In this document: positions 45,172 to 53,735 of the stretch, piece after piece | How the letters are laid out: every line of letters starts with the position of its first letter | Numbering within the stretch: the first letter of the stretch is position 1 | DNA from: Rhodobacteraceae bacterium KLH11 | GTDB taxonomy: Bacteria; Pseudomonadota; Alphaproteobacteria; Rhodobacterales; Rhodobacteraceae | Assembly: GCA_000158135.1 (NCBI GenBank) | Contig: DS999531.1 | Span: forward strand, 836,132 to 900,131 | DNA: 64,000 nt | Direction of reading: 5' to 3' | Program-made: the position numbers and the translations under genes | The notes under the pieces: generated by a model | Told to the model about the DNA's origin: nothing | The model's database searches: none | Seen by the model: only the letters and a program-made list of their open reading frames with translations

Positions 45172-46416
45172 TCAGTAGCTGTTGGCCACTGCGTCCGCCA
45201 ATTGCTGAACCGCGTCAGCCGAGGACATATCCGAGTTGAAATGCGCCGTCACAACATCGGTGATCGCACCAGCCTGCGCACCGCGCAGCGCCATGCCATG
45301 GGCATAGGACGGCAGCAGAGACCCTGCGTCCGAGGTTGATCCCATATCTTCGGCTGACAGGGTGGCGCAGATGTCAAACTCATCCAACGCCACATCGGTC
45401 CGGGCGGGGATCGACCCTTTGTTCAGGTTGAACACTTTCTGGAAACTTGGCCCAACGATCAGCTTGGCCAGCAGATCTTGCCCGGCACGATTATCGTCAC
45501 CTTCCACATTAAACATGGCAAAGCTGTCGACATTGTACAAATAGCCGTCACCCGGGGTCGAGGCGCACAGGAAGTCTTCGCCGGGTTTTTTACCGGCAGC
45601 AAGGAATTCACCCTTGGCCCAGTCACCCATGATCTGGAACGCGGCTTCACCGTTCATGACCATTGCAGTGGCAAGGTTCCAGTCGCGGCCCGAGAAGTTC
45701 TCATCCACATATCCGCGCATCGTGCGCATCTGGTCAAACACCTGAACCATCGTGTCCGAGGTCAACGCTTCGGGGTCCAGATCGACCAGAGCTTTCTGAT
45801 AGAACTCGGGCCCGCCAACACCCAGAACAACGGCTTCGAAAACGGTGGCATCCTGCCAGGCCTGACCACCATGGGCCAGCGGGATCACACCAGCGGCCTG
45901 CAGCTTTTCGGCAGCGGCATTGAATTCTTCCCAGGTCGAGGGCATCTCGATACCGTTGGCGGCCAGAATATCGGCGTTGGCCCAGATCCAGTCGACACGG
46001 TGCACGTTCACGGGTGCCGCACACCACGTGCCTTCGCACTGCATGTGGCCCGCGATCGAGGCAGGCAGCACATCGGCCCAGCCCTCAGCCTCGGCAACAG
46101 CTGAGATATCGGCCAGAACGCCCTCTTCGTACCATTCCTGAATGGCGGGGCCTTTCAATTGTACGGCAGTTGGCGGGTTTCCGGCCAGAACACGGGCCCG
46201 TAGGGCGGTCATCGCCGCATCACCCGCACCACCAGCCACAGGCATATCGGTCCAGGTGCCACCATTCGTGGCAAACTCTTCCTGCAGAACCGCGACCGAT
46301 TTCGCCTCGCCCCCGGAGGTCCACCAGTGCAAAACCTCGGCCTGCGGCTCAGCCACAACCGCCGACCCCGCCATAACGGCCAAAGTCGACACAGTAGCAA
46401 ATGCAAAACGCTTCAT
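45172..46416 (-). CDS. Extracellular sugar-binding protein, glucose/mannose type (GtsA-like)
   Basis: Periplasmic receptor of the importer, 414 residues. MKRFAFATVSTLAVMAGSAVVAE is the signal peptide. LHWWTSGGEAKSVAVL, VAGGAGDAAMTALRARVLAGNPPTAVQLKGPAIQEW and APVNVHRVDWIWANADIL align by eye with the Pseudomonas glucose-binding protein GtsA, so glucose or mannose is the likely ligand. The start at 46416 follows GGAGGAGATAACA. First gene of the operon, divergent from the response regulator. Confidence 0.92.
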   Translation of the reverse strand: MKRFAFATVSTLAVMAGSAVVAEPQAEVLHWWTSGGEAKSVAVLQEEFATNGGTWTDMPVAGGAGDAAMTALRARVLAGNPPTAVQLKGPAIQEWYEEGVLADISAVAEAEGWADVLPASIAGHMQCEGTWCAAPVNVHRVDWIWANADILAANGIEMPSTWEEFNAAAEKLQAAGVIPLAHGGQAWQDATVFEAVVLGVGGPEFYQKALVDLDPEALTSDTMVQVFDQMRTMRGYVDENFSGRDWNLATAMVMNGEAAFQIMGDWAKGEFLAAGKKPGEDFLCASTPGDGYLYNVDSFAMFNVEGDDNRAGQDLLAKLIVGPSFQKVFNLNKGSIPARTDVALDEFDICATLSAEDMGSTSDAGSLLPSYAHGMALRGAQAGAITDVVTAHFNSDMSSADAVQQLADAVANSY

Positions 46417-46546
46417 TGTTATCTCCTCCCTGAGAATTCGGTGCCGCCCAACGGGCAGCCATGCCCGATATAGCGCTACCATAATGCTGTCTGGCAACGC
46501 AGAATGCAGAGCAATGCTCTGACAAGGTGGAAATTTTCACCGCTTT

Positions 46547-46592
46547 TGTTACCGCGTGTTACGTTGGCCTTGAATCCGTTTCCATTCGTTAC
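46547..46592. promoter_or_regulatory. Helically phased GTTAC repeats between the sugar importer and response regulator
   Basis: TGTTAC occurs at 46547 and 46557 (10 bp apart) and CGTTAC at 46587 (30 bp further), all the same way round and on one helix face. OmpR-family regulators bind direct repeats spaced about one turn, so this is a candidate site for the adjacent response regulator, controlling the importer, itself or both. Confidence 0.5.
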
Positions 46593-46632
46593 AATGGGCG
46601 ACGGCGCAAAAAAGATGACGAGGAGGATCAGA

Positions 46633-47370
46633 GTGGGCATTCCCCGGCTCTTGGTGGTGGATGACGATCCAGATATGCGATCGATGCTGACCCAGTTCTT
46701 TCAACAGAACGGATGCATCGCGCTGCCCGCCAGTTCAGAGAGCGAAATACGTTCACATCTGACCGCGGGGCGGATCGACCTGATCCTGCTGGACGTGATG
46801 CTTGGCGATGAAAACGGCGTTGAGATTTGCGCGCGGCTGCGGCGTGAACAGGATGTGCCGATCATACTGGTCTCGGCCCTGTCGGCGGATCATCAGCGCA
46901 TGGCGGGTTACGAGGTTGGTGCCGACGACTACATCGCCAAACCGTTCAATCCGCAATTGTTGCTGGCCCGCGTGCGGGCGGTGATGCAACGCGCGCGACG
47001 CACCCCATCGCTGGCCTATCGCCGCCGCACCCGGACCTTCCAATTTGATGGCTGGACCTATGACGGCAAACGGGACGAGGTGCATTCACCCGAAGGGTAT
47101 CTTGTGTCCCTGTCCCAACGTGAAACGGCCCTGCTGAAAGTGTTGCTGGCAAATCCGCATATCCCGCTGACCCGGGATGAAATCGCTGTCGCGCTGGATG
47201 TCACCGGCGAAACCGACAAACCCGAAGCACAGGGCCGCGCCATCGACATGCTGGTCGGGCGGTTGCGTTCGAAGATCGAGGCCAATCCGAAGGACCCGCA
47301 AATGTTGCGCACCGAACGCGGCATTGGGTATCTGTTTACCGCCGATGTTTCGGTGGATGATAACGCATGA
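46633..47370 (+). CDS. OmpR-family response regulator
   Basis: A 245-residue two-component regulator. The receiver domain has DDD near the start, phospho-acceptor Asp 54 in LILLDVML and the Lys in YIAKPF; the C-terminal winged helix includes LSQRETALLKVLLANPHIPLTRDEI and TERGIGYLF. The GTG at 46633 is chosen because GGAGG lies at proper distance and the protein then starts right before the receiver domain; upstream starts have neither. It overlaps the kinase gene (ATGA) and is divergent from the sugar importer, like GltR/GtrS in Pseudomonas. Confidence 0.93.
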   Translation: MGIPRLLVVDDDPDMRSMLTQFFQQNGCIALPASSESEIRSHLTAGRIDLILLDVMLGDENGVEICARLRREQDVPIILVSALSADHQRMAGYEVGADDYIAKPFNPQLLLARVRAVMQRARRTPSLAYRRRTRTFQFDGWTYDGKRDEVHSPEGYLVSLSQRETALLKVLLANPHIPLTRDEIAVALDVTGETDKPEAQGRAIDMLVGRLRSKIEANPKDPQMLRTERGIGYLFTADVSVDDNA

Positions 47371-48809
47371 CGCTGCGCCTGCGCAGCCTTGGCTGGCTCT
47401 GGACGCTGTCCGCCTTTGCCGCGGGTCTGCTGTCTGCCGGGCTCTGGTTCGCCTCGGCGCAGGCCTGGAACCGGCACCTGACCAGTTCATTCGTGGCCGG
47501 TTTTGCAGTTTACGAAGAGTTACGCACTGGCATGGCTCCACCGCCCGGGCTGTCGATCACCCCCCTGCCCGCTGCGGCCGCTGCACTGGCTGAAACGGGC
47601 GCGTTTCAGCAAATGCCCGGCTTTGCGGGCCGCCGCTTTGTTACCAACCTGTCGATCCTGACCGACAGTTCAGCCCCGCTGAGCGGGCGGGAACTGACGC
47701 TGGCCGTGCTGTCCGACCGGCTGGTCTACCCGGTCTCGGATATTGTCTCGGGCAGCGATCAGACCGGGCCCGAGAAGATGGGCAACCTGACCCGCCTGCT
47801 GGCCACCTATTGCAGCGAACCGATCCTGATCGCGCAATTCGGGCGCGGCGCATGGCAGCAGATCGACGGGACCGGGATTTGGGGCTGCAAGGCCGCACCA
47901 ATTGATCTGCGACTGCCCGCGATCGTGCTGGGCATTGTCGCGCTGGCGGTATTATTGACCTCGGTCGGGAACGTGTCGGACAATTTTACCCGCTTTGCGC
48001 AGGCGCTCGGTGACCGCAAGCGTCGCGGCGGGCCGCAAAGCTATGATGCTGACGGGCCGGAAGAGCTGCGCGATATCGTGACCGCAGTGAATGACCATCT
48101 TGAGGCCGAACGCGCGCAACTGGAAAAGCGGGCCATCGTTTTATCGGGCGTCAGTCATGATCTGGGAACGCCCGCCACCCGCGTCCGCCTGCGCGCGGCT
48201 TTGATCTCGGATGATGAGCTGCGCGAAAAACTGGAAGCTGACGTGGACCAGATGACCGGCATGATCGAAAGCGTGCTCACCTATACGCGATCAGAGTTGA
48301 GCATTGAAGACCCGCGCCAGATCTCACTGACCTCGCTGGTTGAATCGCTGGTAGCGGACTATCAGGATATGGGTTGTCCCGTGACGCTGAAAGCGGTTGA
48401 TCCTGTCGCGGTCAAGGGGGCACCATCTGTTTTCATGTCCCGCAGGGGGCATGGATCGCTGCCGGAAACGCGGCGTATTCTGGTGATGGGGCGACCGATC
48501 TCGCTGAAACGCGCACTGACCAATCTGATCGACAACGCGCTCAAATACGGTCGGCACGCCGAGGTGATACTGGAAACCGATGCGCAGACCGCCACGATCA
48601 TCATCGAGGACAAGGGCACCGATCTGTCCGTTGAGGATATCGAGGCCCTGCTGGCCCCGTTCCAACGCGGCGCGAATACCGGCTCATCAGATGGGTTCGG
48701 GCTGGGCCTGACCATCGCGCGTACCGTCGCCGAACAGCATGGCGGCACGCTGAGTTTCGAGGCCGGAGAACAGGGCCTGCGGGCACGCCTGCAGATCACC
48801 CGGCAATAA
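47367..48809 (+). CDS. Membrane-bound sensor histidine kinase
   Basis: A 480-residue sensor kinase. Two transmembrane segments (about residues 10-30 and 183-203) bracket a periplasmic sensor of some 150 residues with two Cys (TYCSEP, WGCKAA). The H-box is SGVSHDLGTPATRVRL with His 264; the N-box is TNLIDNALKYG and the G2 box GFGLGLTIA. The G1 box reads EDKGTD instead of the usual D-x-G-x-G, which may alter ATP handling. Partner of the upstream regulator; it may sense the importer's sugar or binding protein. Ends 1 bp from the convergent fliP. Confidence 0.93.
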   Translation: MTLRLRSLGWLWTLSAFAAGLLSAGLWFASAQAWNRHLTSSFVAGFAVYEELRTGMAPPPGLSITPLPAAAAALAETGAFQQMPGFAGRRFVTNLSILTDSSAPLSGRELTLAVLSDRLVYPVSDIVSGSDQTGPEKMGNLTRLLATYCSEPILIAQFGRGAWQQIDGTGIWGCKAAPIDLRLPAIVLGIVALAVLLTSVGNVSDNFTRFAQALGDRKRRGGPQSYDADGPEELRDIVTAVNDHLEAERAQLEKRAIVLSGVSHDLGTPATRVRLRAALISDDELREKLEADVDQMTGMIESVLTYTRSELSIEDPRQISLTSLVESLVADYQDMGCPVTLKAVDPVAVKGAPSVFMSRRGHGSLPETRRILVMGRPISLKRALTNLIDNALKYGRHAEVILETDAQTATIIIEDKGTDLSVEDIEALLAPFQRGANTGSSDGFGLGLTIARTVAEQHGGTLSFEAGEQGLRARLQITRQ

Positions 48810-48810
48810 G

Positions 48811-49537
48811 TCACGGCACATAGCTGCGTACCAGCGCGCTGGCGATCAGGGCCCAGCCATCCGCAATCACGAAAAACGCCAGCTTGAAAGGCAGTGAAAC
48901 CGTGGCCGGAGGCACCATCATCATCCCCATCGACATCAGCACCGCCGCAACCACCAGATCAATGATCAGAAACGGCAGGAAGATCAGAAATCCGATCTGA
49001 AAGGCGCGCGCGATCTCTGACAGCATGAACGAGGGCATCAGCACAGACAGAGGTGCCTCGGGCGAGAGCTGCATCTGAGTGCCATCCGGGCGTAGCGCGG
49101 CCATCGCTTGGAACGTATCGGCATCCAGACGCGCGGCCATGAAACTGCGAAACGGCACCAGCGCACGCTCAAGCGCCGGTTCAACATCAAGCGTTTCCTC
49201 GACCATCGGCTGAATTCCGGCTTCCCACGCCTCAGAAAACACCGGCTCCATGATGAAATAGGTCAGAAACAGGGCCAGACTGACGATCAGCATGTTGGGC
49301 GGCGATTGCTGCAACCCGATCCCCCTGCCGCAGGATCGCCAGCACCGTGATCAGAAACGGAAAGCAGGTGATCATGATCGCCAGACCCGGCGCGAGGCTG
49401 AGCACGGTGATCAGAAGGATCAGCTGTATTGTCCGGGCCGAGATCGATCCACCTTCCCCCAGAGACAGCGACAATTCCTGCGCCGCACCAGCTGAAGGGA
49501 GCAGTAACAGCAAGGCCAGCCAGATCAGGTGGCGCAT
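48811..49537 (-). pseudogene. fliP: Flagellar export protein FliP, frameshifted at a G5 run
   Basis: FliP is an inner-membrane part of the flagellar type III export gate. The first frame (ATG 49537) reads SLAPGLAIMITCFPFLITVLAILRQG and then goes wrong, ending at 49232 after 101 residues. The continuation QQSPPNMLIVSLALFLTYFIMEPVF to the stop at 48811 lies in another frame. Removing one G from the five-G run at 49321-49325 (C5 on the plus strand) restores an unbroken protein of 241 residues, the usual FliP length. It could be a true mutation, a phase-variable switch or a sequencing error. Its start overlaps the fliN stop (TGATG). Confidence 0.88.
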
Positions 49538-49824
49538 CACCCGATCCCGTTCTGCAGGTCCGAAATTTCGGTCAGCCGCACGGCCAGCTGCCCGGCCTGA
49601 TCCCCCTCCATCTCTTCCAGCAGACCGCGGGCGACCAGTTGATCCCCGACATACAGATCCACCGGATCCTCAATCCGTCTGTCCAAGGTCAAAACGGCAT
49701 TCTCGCCCATATTCAACAGGTCGCGGATCAATGGACGCGCGCGCCCGACCGAGACGGTGACTTCAATCGGCACCGCCTCGAACGGGTTTGATTTCTCGGG
49801 ATTTCGCGATTGGGGGTCACTCAT
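49537..49824 (-). CDS. fliN: Flagellar motor switch protein FliN
   Basis: Part of the cytoplasmic C-ring switch complex. 95 residues with a SpoA (FliN/FliM C-terminal) domain: VPIEVTVSVGRARPLIRDLLNMGENAVLTLD and YVGDQLVARG are typical. The start at 49824 (MSDPQSRNPEKSNPF) overlaps the fliH end by 8 bp. Third gene of fliF-fliH-fliN-fliP. Confidence 0.94.
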   Translation of the reverse strand: MSDPQSRNPEKSNPFEAVPIEVTVSVGRARPLIRDLLNMGENAVLTLDRRIEDPVDLYVGDQLVARGLLEEMEGDQAGQLAVRLTEISDLQNGIG

Positions 49825-50413
49825 TTGACAAAACCTCTTTTGCTTCAAACAGATATGCATCGAATGCTGCGGCGATGGCGGTCAGCAGCGCGTCACAATC
49901 CACCTCGCGCTGTGCTATTCCCACCTGCAGACGCGCCTGCCCTGACGAAAGGGCGGGGTCTTCAACAACCTGCGGGCGCGGGGTCATCTCCCGCGGCAAC
50001 AATGCCCCGATCTGTTCAGCCGTTCCGGCTGGAACGGTCAGATACATTGGTTGTCCGACCTGTTCCCGTGCCATCTCGCAAAGCTGTTCCGTCAATCTCG
50101 CAGCAAATCCGCGGTCGATGATTTCCGGCAGGACAGTCTGCACCAGACTTTCGAACATCGGCTCCAGTGACAGGGTCATACGGGTCAAGGCTTCCTGATA
50201 GGTAAAGGATAAATCGGACAAGCTTGCAGACAGCTCGGAACCAAGCTGCACGCGCCCTTCGTCCTGAGCCTGAACGGCATCATCCCACCCCGCGCCGTAG
50301 CCCTTTTCAAACGCCGCAAGACGTTGTTCTTCCAGCGCTTCTTCACCCAAAAGATGCATCGCAACGTCACTTGCAGGGGCTGTAAAATCCTCAAGAAGGT
50401 GGGCTATCGACAT
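49817..50413 (-). CDS. fliH: FliH-like flagellar assembly protein
   Basis: A 198-residue protein in the FliH position between fliF and fliN. FliH binds and restrains the export ATPase FliI. Sequence conservation is low: an acidic N-terminal stretch, a coiled-coil-like middle (EDEGRVQLGSELSASLSDLSFTYQEAL region) and a C-terminal domain. The call rests on position, size and helical pattern more than on motifs. ATG at 50413 overlaps the fliF stop (TGATG). fliI is not in the window. Confidence 0.75.
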   Translation of the reverse strand: MSIAHLLEDFTAPASDVAMHLLGEEALEEQRLAAFEKGYGAGWDDAVQAQDEGRVQLGSELSASLSDLSFTYQEALTRMTLSLEPMFESLVQTVLPEIIDRGFAARLTEQLCEMAREQVGQPMYLTVPAGTAEQIGALLPREMTPRPQVVEDPALSSGQARLQVGIAQREVDCDALLTAIAAAFDAYLFEAKEVLSNE

Positions 50414-52005
50414 CACACCTTCTCCTCGCCTTCCTCAAGCCAGCTGCGCAAAATCTCTACCGTCTCTTCCTGCTTGTCGCCAATCATGGCGCGCAGACGG
50501 TCCACCGCATCCTCACCCGGAGCGTTGGCGATAGCAGGCACATTCGATTGCCCCGGATCAGGAAGCGGCGTGAAATTTCCTGCGTCTCCGGTTGCAATTT
50601 CTCCGGTAAGATAGGGCGCCACATCCGCCTCGGGCGCGTTCGCCGCAGGCAGTAAAGCCGGTGCCGCAGCGGATTTGGTCAGGATAGGGCGGATCACGAA
50701 CAGACCCAGCACAAGCGAAACCAGAGCCAGCACCGCCATCTGGATCAAAGACATCGCGTCCAGATGAATCCGCTGCCAGATCGACGCCGAGGCCAGCGTA
50801 CCCTGCGGCTCGACCGCTGGCAGATCAAGCGATTTCAGGGTGATCACGTCGCCACGATCCGCATCAAAGCCAACGGCTGAGGCAACCAGCTCTTCCAGCG
50901 CATCGAGTTCGGGCTGCGGCATAGGTTCAAAGCTCTCTATACCGTTCCCATCCACCATCCGGGCACCATTAACCAGCACCGCAACAGTCAGCCGCTTGAT
51001 CGCACCCGGTGCGCGGTGCACCTCAAGTTCGGTCTCGGACACCTCGTAATTCACCCGTTCGCGGGTCTGCGTGGCGTTGGAATTGGTTTCGTCCCCACCC
51101 GCCCCGTCCCCGTCAGGCAGGTTAGAGGCCACCGTCACATCCGAAGACTGATTGCGGGTATTGTCCGACCGTTCTTCGACATCCGTACTGATCGCCACGC
51201 GCCCTTTGGGGTCAAAACGACGCTCACGGATCGATTCGGTCTTGGTCACCGTATCAACGCTAACCTCGACTACCGCGTTGCCTGTGCCAACCCGGGCTTC
51301 CACCAGCCGCAGAACCTTTTCGCGCAGCTGGCGTGCCTTGTCATCGGCGGTGTCAGCCGCCGCCGCAGTTTCCTGCGCCCCGATGACCGCCCCATTCGAA
51401 TCAACCACGGTGACGTTTTCCGGGGCCAATCCGCTGATGGCAGAAGCCACAAGAAATCGGATCGCCTTGGCCTGATCGCCAGTGATCTGTGCACCCGAAG
51501 GCACCAGATAAACAGACGCCGTTGGGGCCACGCTGCGCTGAAACGGGTTGGCGGAACCATTGGCGATATGCACACGGGCCTGGCTGACATAAGGACTGCC
51601 GACAATCGTGCGCGCCAGTTCGCCTTCTTTTGCGCGCCAATAGGCAGCGTCAAACATCTGCGAAGTGGTGCCGAACCCGCTGAGCGAATCCAGCAACTCG
51701 TATCCCCGATTACCGTTCGCTGGCATCCCTTCGCTGGCCAGAGTCAGGCGCAGCTCATCCCGTTGCGCACCGGGTACATAGATTGACCCACCGCGTATCT
51801 CATAGGCAACACCGCGCTGATCCAGCGCGCGCACGATGTCCCCGGCTGCACCGCTTTCAAGCCCCGCATAGAGCAGGGTCATCGATGGAGCAGTCACAAT
51901 CCGCGACATCGCCAACACGCCCAGAAACACCAGCGCCACAGCGCCAGCCACGATGATTTGTTTGCGCCTGTCCAAACTTGCCCAGACAGTTCCGATCTGC
52001 TGCAC
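50413..52005 (-). CDS. fliF: Flagellar M-ring protein FliF
   Basis: Forms the MS ring in the inner membrane, the base on which the flagellar motor is built. 530 residues with two transmembrane segments (near 20-40 and about 430-450). LLYAGLESGAAGDIVRALDQRGVAYEIRGGSIYVP, LTLASEGMPANGNRGYELLD, GTTSQMFDAAYWRAKEGELARTI and the FliF_C region are plain. The GTG at 52005 is preferred because GGAGG lies 5 nt upstream; the GTG at 52011 overlaps that site. First gene of the minus-strand flagellar operon. Confidence 0.95.
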   Translation of the reverse strand: MQQIGTVWASLDRRKQIIVAGAVALVFLGVLAMSRIVTAPSMTLLYAGLESGAAGDIVRALDQRGVAYEIRGGSIYVPGAQRDELRLTLASEGMPANGNRGYELLDSLSGFGTTSQMFDAAYWRAKEGELARTIVGSPYVSQARVHIANGSANPFQRSVAPTASVYLVPSGAQITGDQAKAIRFLVASAISGLAPENVTVVDSNGAVIGAQETAAAADTADDKARQLREKVLRLVEARVGTGNAVVEVSVDTVTKTESIRERRFDPKGRVAISTDVEERSDNTRNQSSDVTVASNLPDGDGAGGDETNSNATQTRERVNYEVSETELEVHRAPGAIKRLTVAVLVNGARMVDGNGIESFEPMPQPELDALEELVASAVGFDADRGDVITLKSLDLPAVEPQGTLASASIWQRIHLDAMSLIQMAVLALVSLVLGLFVIRPILTKSAAAPALLPAANAPEADVAPYLTGEIATGDAGNFTPLPDPGQSNVPAIANAPGEDAVDRLRAMIGDKQEETVEILRSWLEEGEEKV

Positions 52006-52063
52006 GCTCACCTCCGACTCACCGACATTCTGTGCGGCTCTGCCCTTGTTTGAACGATTGCCC

Positions 52064-52078
52064 TTAACAATCGGTTAG
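52064..52078. promoter_or_regulatory. CtrA-like box TTAA-N7-TTAG in the fliF/fliL divergent promoter
   Basis: TTAACAATCGGTTAG matches the CtrA consensus TTAA-N7-TTAA at seven of eight fixed bases, midway between the divergent fliF (59 bp) and fliL starts. CtrA controls flagellar genes in many Rhodobacterales. Confidence 0.55.
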
Positions 52079-52124
52079 TCCCTGCAGGGTTATGACAGTT
52101 GCAGAACGGATGGATGAGGACCCC

Positions 52125-52622
52125 ATGACCGATGCAACTGCGGATGAGGCGGAAGCCACTAAAAAATCAGGGAAAAAAGGCTTGGTGCTTGGGTTGTTTC
52201 TGGCTCTGGTCGGTGGCGTTGGCGGCTATTTCATAACCGCTTCAGGCCTGTTGCCATTTGCGAATCAGGAAGTCGCGAAAGACGCTGATAAAAAGGGCGA
52301 GGGCGCATCTGTGAAAGGCCTGCCCGATGTCGCGTTTGTCGATCTGCCGCCGGTGATCATCTCGGTCAATACCAGCGATTCGCGGCATCTGAAATTCCAT
52401 GCTCAGCTTGAAGTGAACGCGGGCTACACCGCCGATATCGAGAAAATGCAGCCGCGAATCATGGATGTCCTGAACAGCTATTTGCGCGCGGTGGAGCTGA
52501 CCGATCTTGAGGATTCGCTCGCGCTGGTGCGCATCCGGGGGCACCTGTTGCGCCGCATCGGAATCGTCGTTGGCGAAGGACGCGTGCGCGACGTTCTGGT
52601 GATGGAATTCGTATTGAATTAG
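52125..52622 (+). CDS. fliL: Flagellar basal body-associated protein FliL
   Basis: Single-pass inner-membrane protein that supports stator function. 165 residues: short cytoplasmic N-terminus, one transmembrane segment (GLVLGLFLALVGGVGGYFIT), then the periplasmic FliL domain with LPPVIISVNTSDSRHLKFHAQLEV and VRDVLVMEFVLN at the end. ATG 52125 follows GATGAGGACC; ATGs at 52092 and 52110 are alternatives. First gene of the plus-strand flagellar operon. Confidence 0.93.
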   Translation: MTDATADEAEATKKSGKKGLVLGLFLALVGGVGGYFITASGLLPFANQEVAKDADKKGEGASVKGLPDVAFVDLPPVIISVNTSDSRHLKFHAQLEVNAGYTADIEKMQPRIMDVLNSYLRAVELTDLEDSLALVRIRGHLLRRIGIVVGEGRVRDVLVMEFVLN

Positions 52623-52625
52623 GAG

Positions 52626-53105
52626 ATGAAGGTGGAGCTGATTGCCGATATTCTACTGGTGGCGGGCGCATTTGGGGCCGGGCTGTATTGTTTCGTTCTG
52701 GCACGGCGCCTGAGGCGGTTCACAGATCTCGAAAAAGGCGTTGGGGGGGCGGTATCGGTTCTCTCGACGCAAGCCGATGAGTTGCGAAAATCGCTTGATA
52801 CCGCGCGCGAGGCTTCTGATGAGTCCGGCGTGGCGCTGAAAGCACTGACCGAGCGGGCTGAAACCGTCGCGCAGCGGTTGGAGCTGATGATGGCCTCGAT
52901 GCACGATGTCGTGCAGGAGCAACCTGCAGAAGCCGGTGTTTCCGAAGATCCGCCTGAAGAACTGCCCGACGAAGAAGTTACGCCTGAGGAGGCTCCCGCT
53001 GAACCGCCAGCTGCGGGGCAGGATGTTGATGACAAGCCTGCACAGAAACCCGAAGGTCTGATGTTCTTTCGGCATGCCCGCGCTGCGCATGAGGCCGCGG
53101 AATGA
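52626..53105 (+). CDS. DUF6468-like flagellar-cluster protein
   Basis: A 159-residue protein with one N-terminal transmembrane segment (LIADILLVAGAFGAGLYCFVLARRL), a coiled-coil-like stretch of about 60 residues and an acidic Pro/Glu-rich tail. Its architecture and place between fliL and motE fit the DUF6468 proteins of alphaproteobacterial flagellar loci; the family match is by eye. It starts 3 bp after fliL and overlaps motE by four bases (ATGA). Possible scaffold of the stator or C-ring; function unknown. Confidence 0.7.
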   Translation: MKVELIADILLVAGAFGAGLYCFVLARRLRRFTDLEKGVGGAVSVLSTQADELRKSLDTAREASDESGVALKALTERAETVAQRLELMMASMHDVVQEQPAEAGVSEDPPEELPDEEVTPEEAPAEPPAAGQDVDDKPAQKPEGLMFFRHARAAHEAAE

Positions 53106-53689
53106 CCTCTGCGGGTGCCAAAAACACGGAACGGCGGACACGTGGAGGTGTTCTGACAGTCATCTCATTGTTGATGATCGGGTCGGCCGCCATTCGTATC
53201 GGGCTTGAGGCTGGGCCAGCGCTGGCGCGCGGGACAGAGCCGGCCGATACAACTTTGGTCAATGACAAAAGGACAAATGCCGCTGATCTGCAGATTTTAC
53301 TCACCGAATTGCTGCGCCGCGAACAGGACCTGAACCAGCGGGAAAACAGGGTTCTGGATCGCGAGCACGCGCTGGAGATTGCCGGACAAGCCATCGAAAC
53401 CCGGCTGACCCAACTGCAGGAGGCCGAAGCATCTTTGCGCGAAACCGTCGCAATCGCAGAAAAGGCTGCAGAGAACGATCTGACGCAGCTTACCGATGTG
53501 TATGAAAGCATGAAACCAAAGGACGCTGCCGCCCTGTTCGAGACGATGGATGCCGTTTTTGCCGCTGGCTTCCTGTCACGCATGCCACCCGAGGCCGCGG
53601 CCAATGTAATGGCCGGGCTCAGCCCCGAAGTCGCCTATACGATCAGCGTCGTCATGGCCGGGCGCAACGCCGCCGCCCCGCAGGAATAA
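53102..53689 (+). CDS. motE: MotE-like flagellar protein (MgtE N-domain-like)
   Basis: A 195-residue exported or membrane-anchored protein: one N-terminal hydrophobic segment, a long coiled coil (LTELLRREQDLNQRENRVLDREH region) and a C-terminal MgtE-N-like helical domain with YESMKPKDAAALFETM and FLSRMPPEAAANVMAGLSPE. In rhizobia MotE is a periplasmic chaperone for MotC, and this protein has the same build. Overlaps the preceding gene; motA follows after 46 bp. Confidence 0.87.
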   Translation: MTSAGAKNTERRTRGGVLTVISLLMIGSAAIRIGLEAGPALARGTEPADTTLVNDKRTNAADLQILLTELLRREQDLNQRENRVLDREHALEIAGQAIETRLTQLQEAEASLRETVAIAEKAAENDLTQLTDVYESMKPKDAAALFETMDAVFAAGFLSRMPPEAAANVMAGLSPEVAYTISVVMAGRNAAAPQE

Positions 53690-53735
53690 CCACCATGTTC
53701 ACCCATCCCGATATCCCAACCTCCGGAGGCCTTTC

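Noticed and set aside
49232-49537. The two fliP halves as two separate genes
   Set aside because: Together they make one normal-length FliP; the second half has no start or ribosome binding site of its own, and a one-base change joins them.
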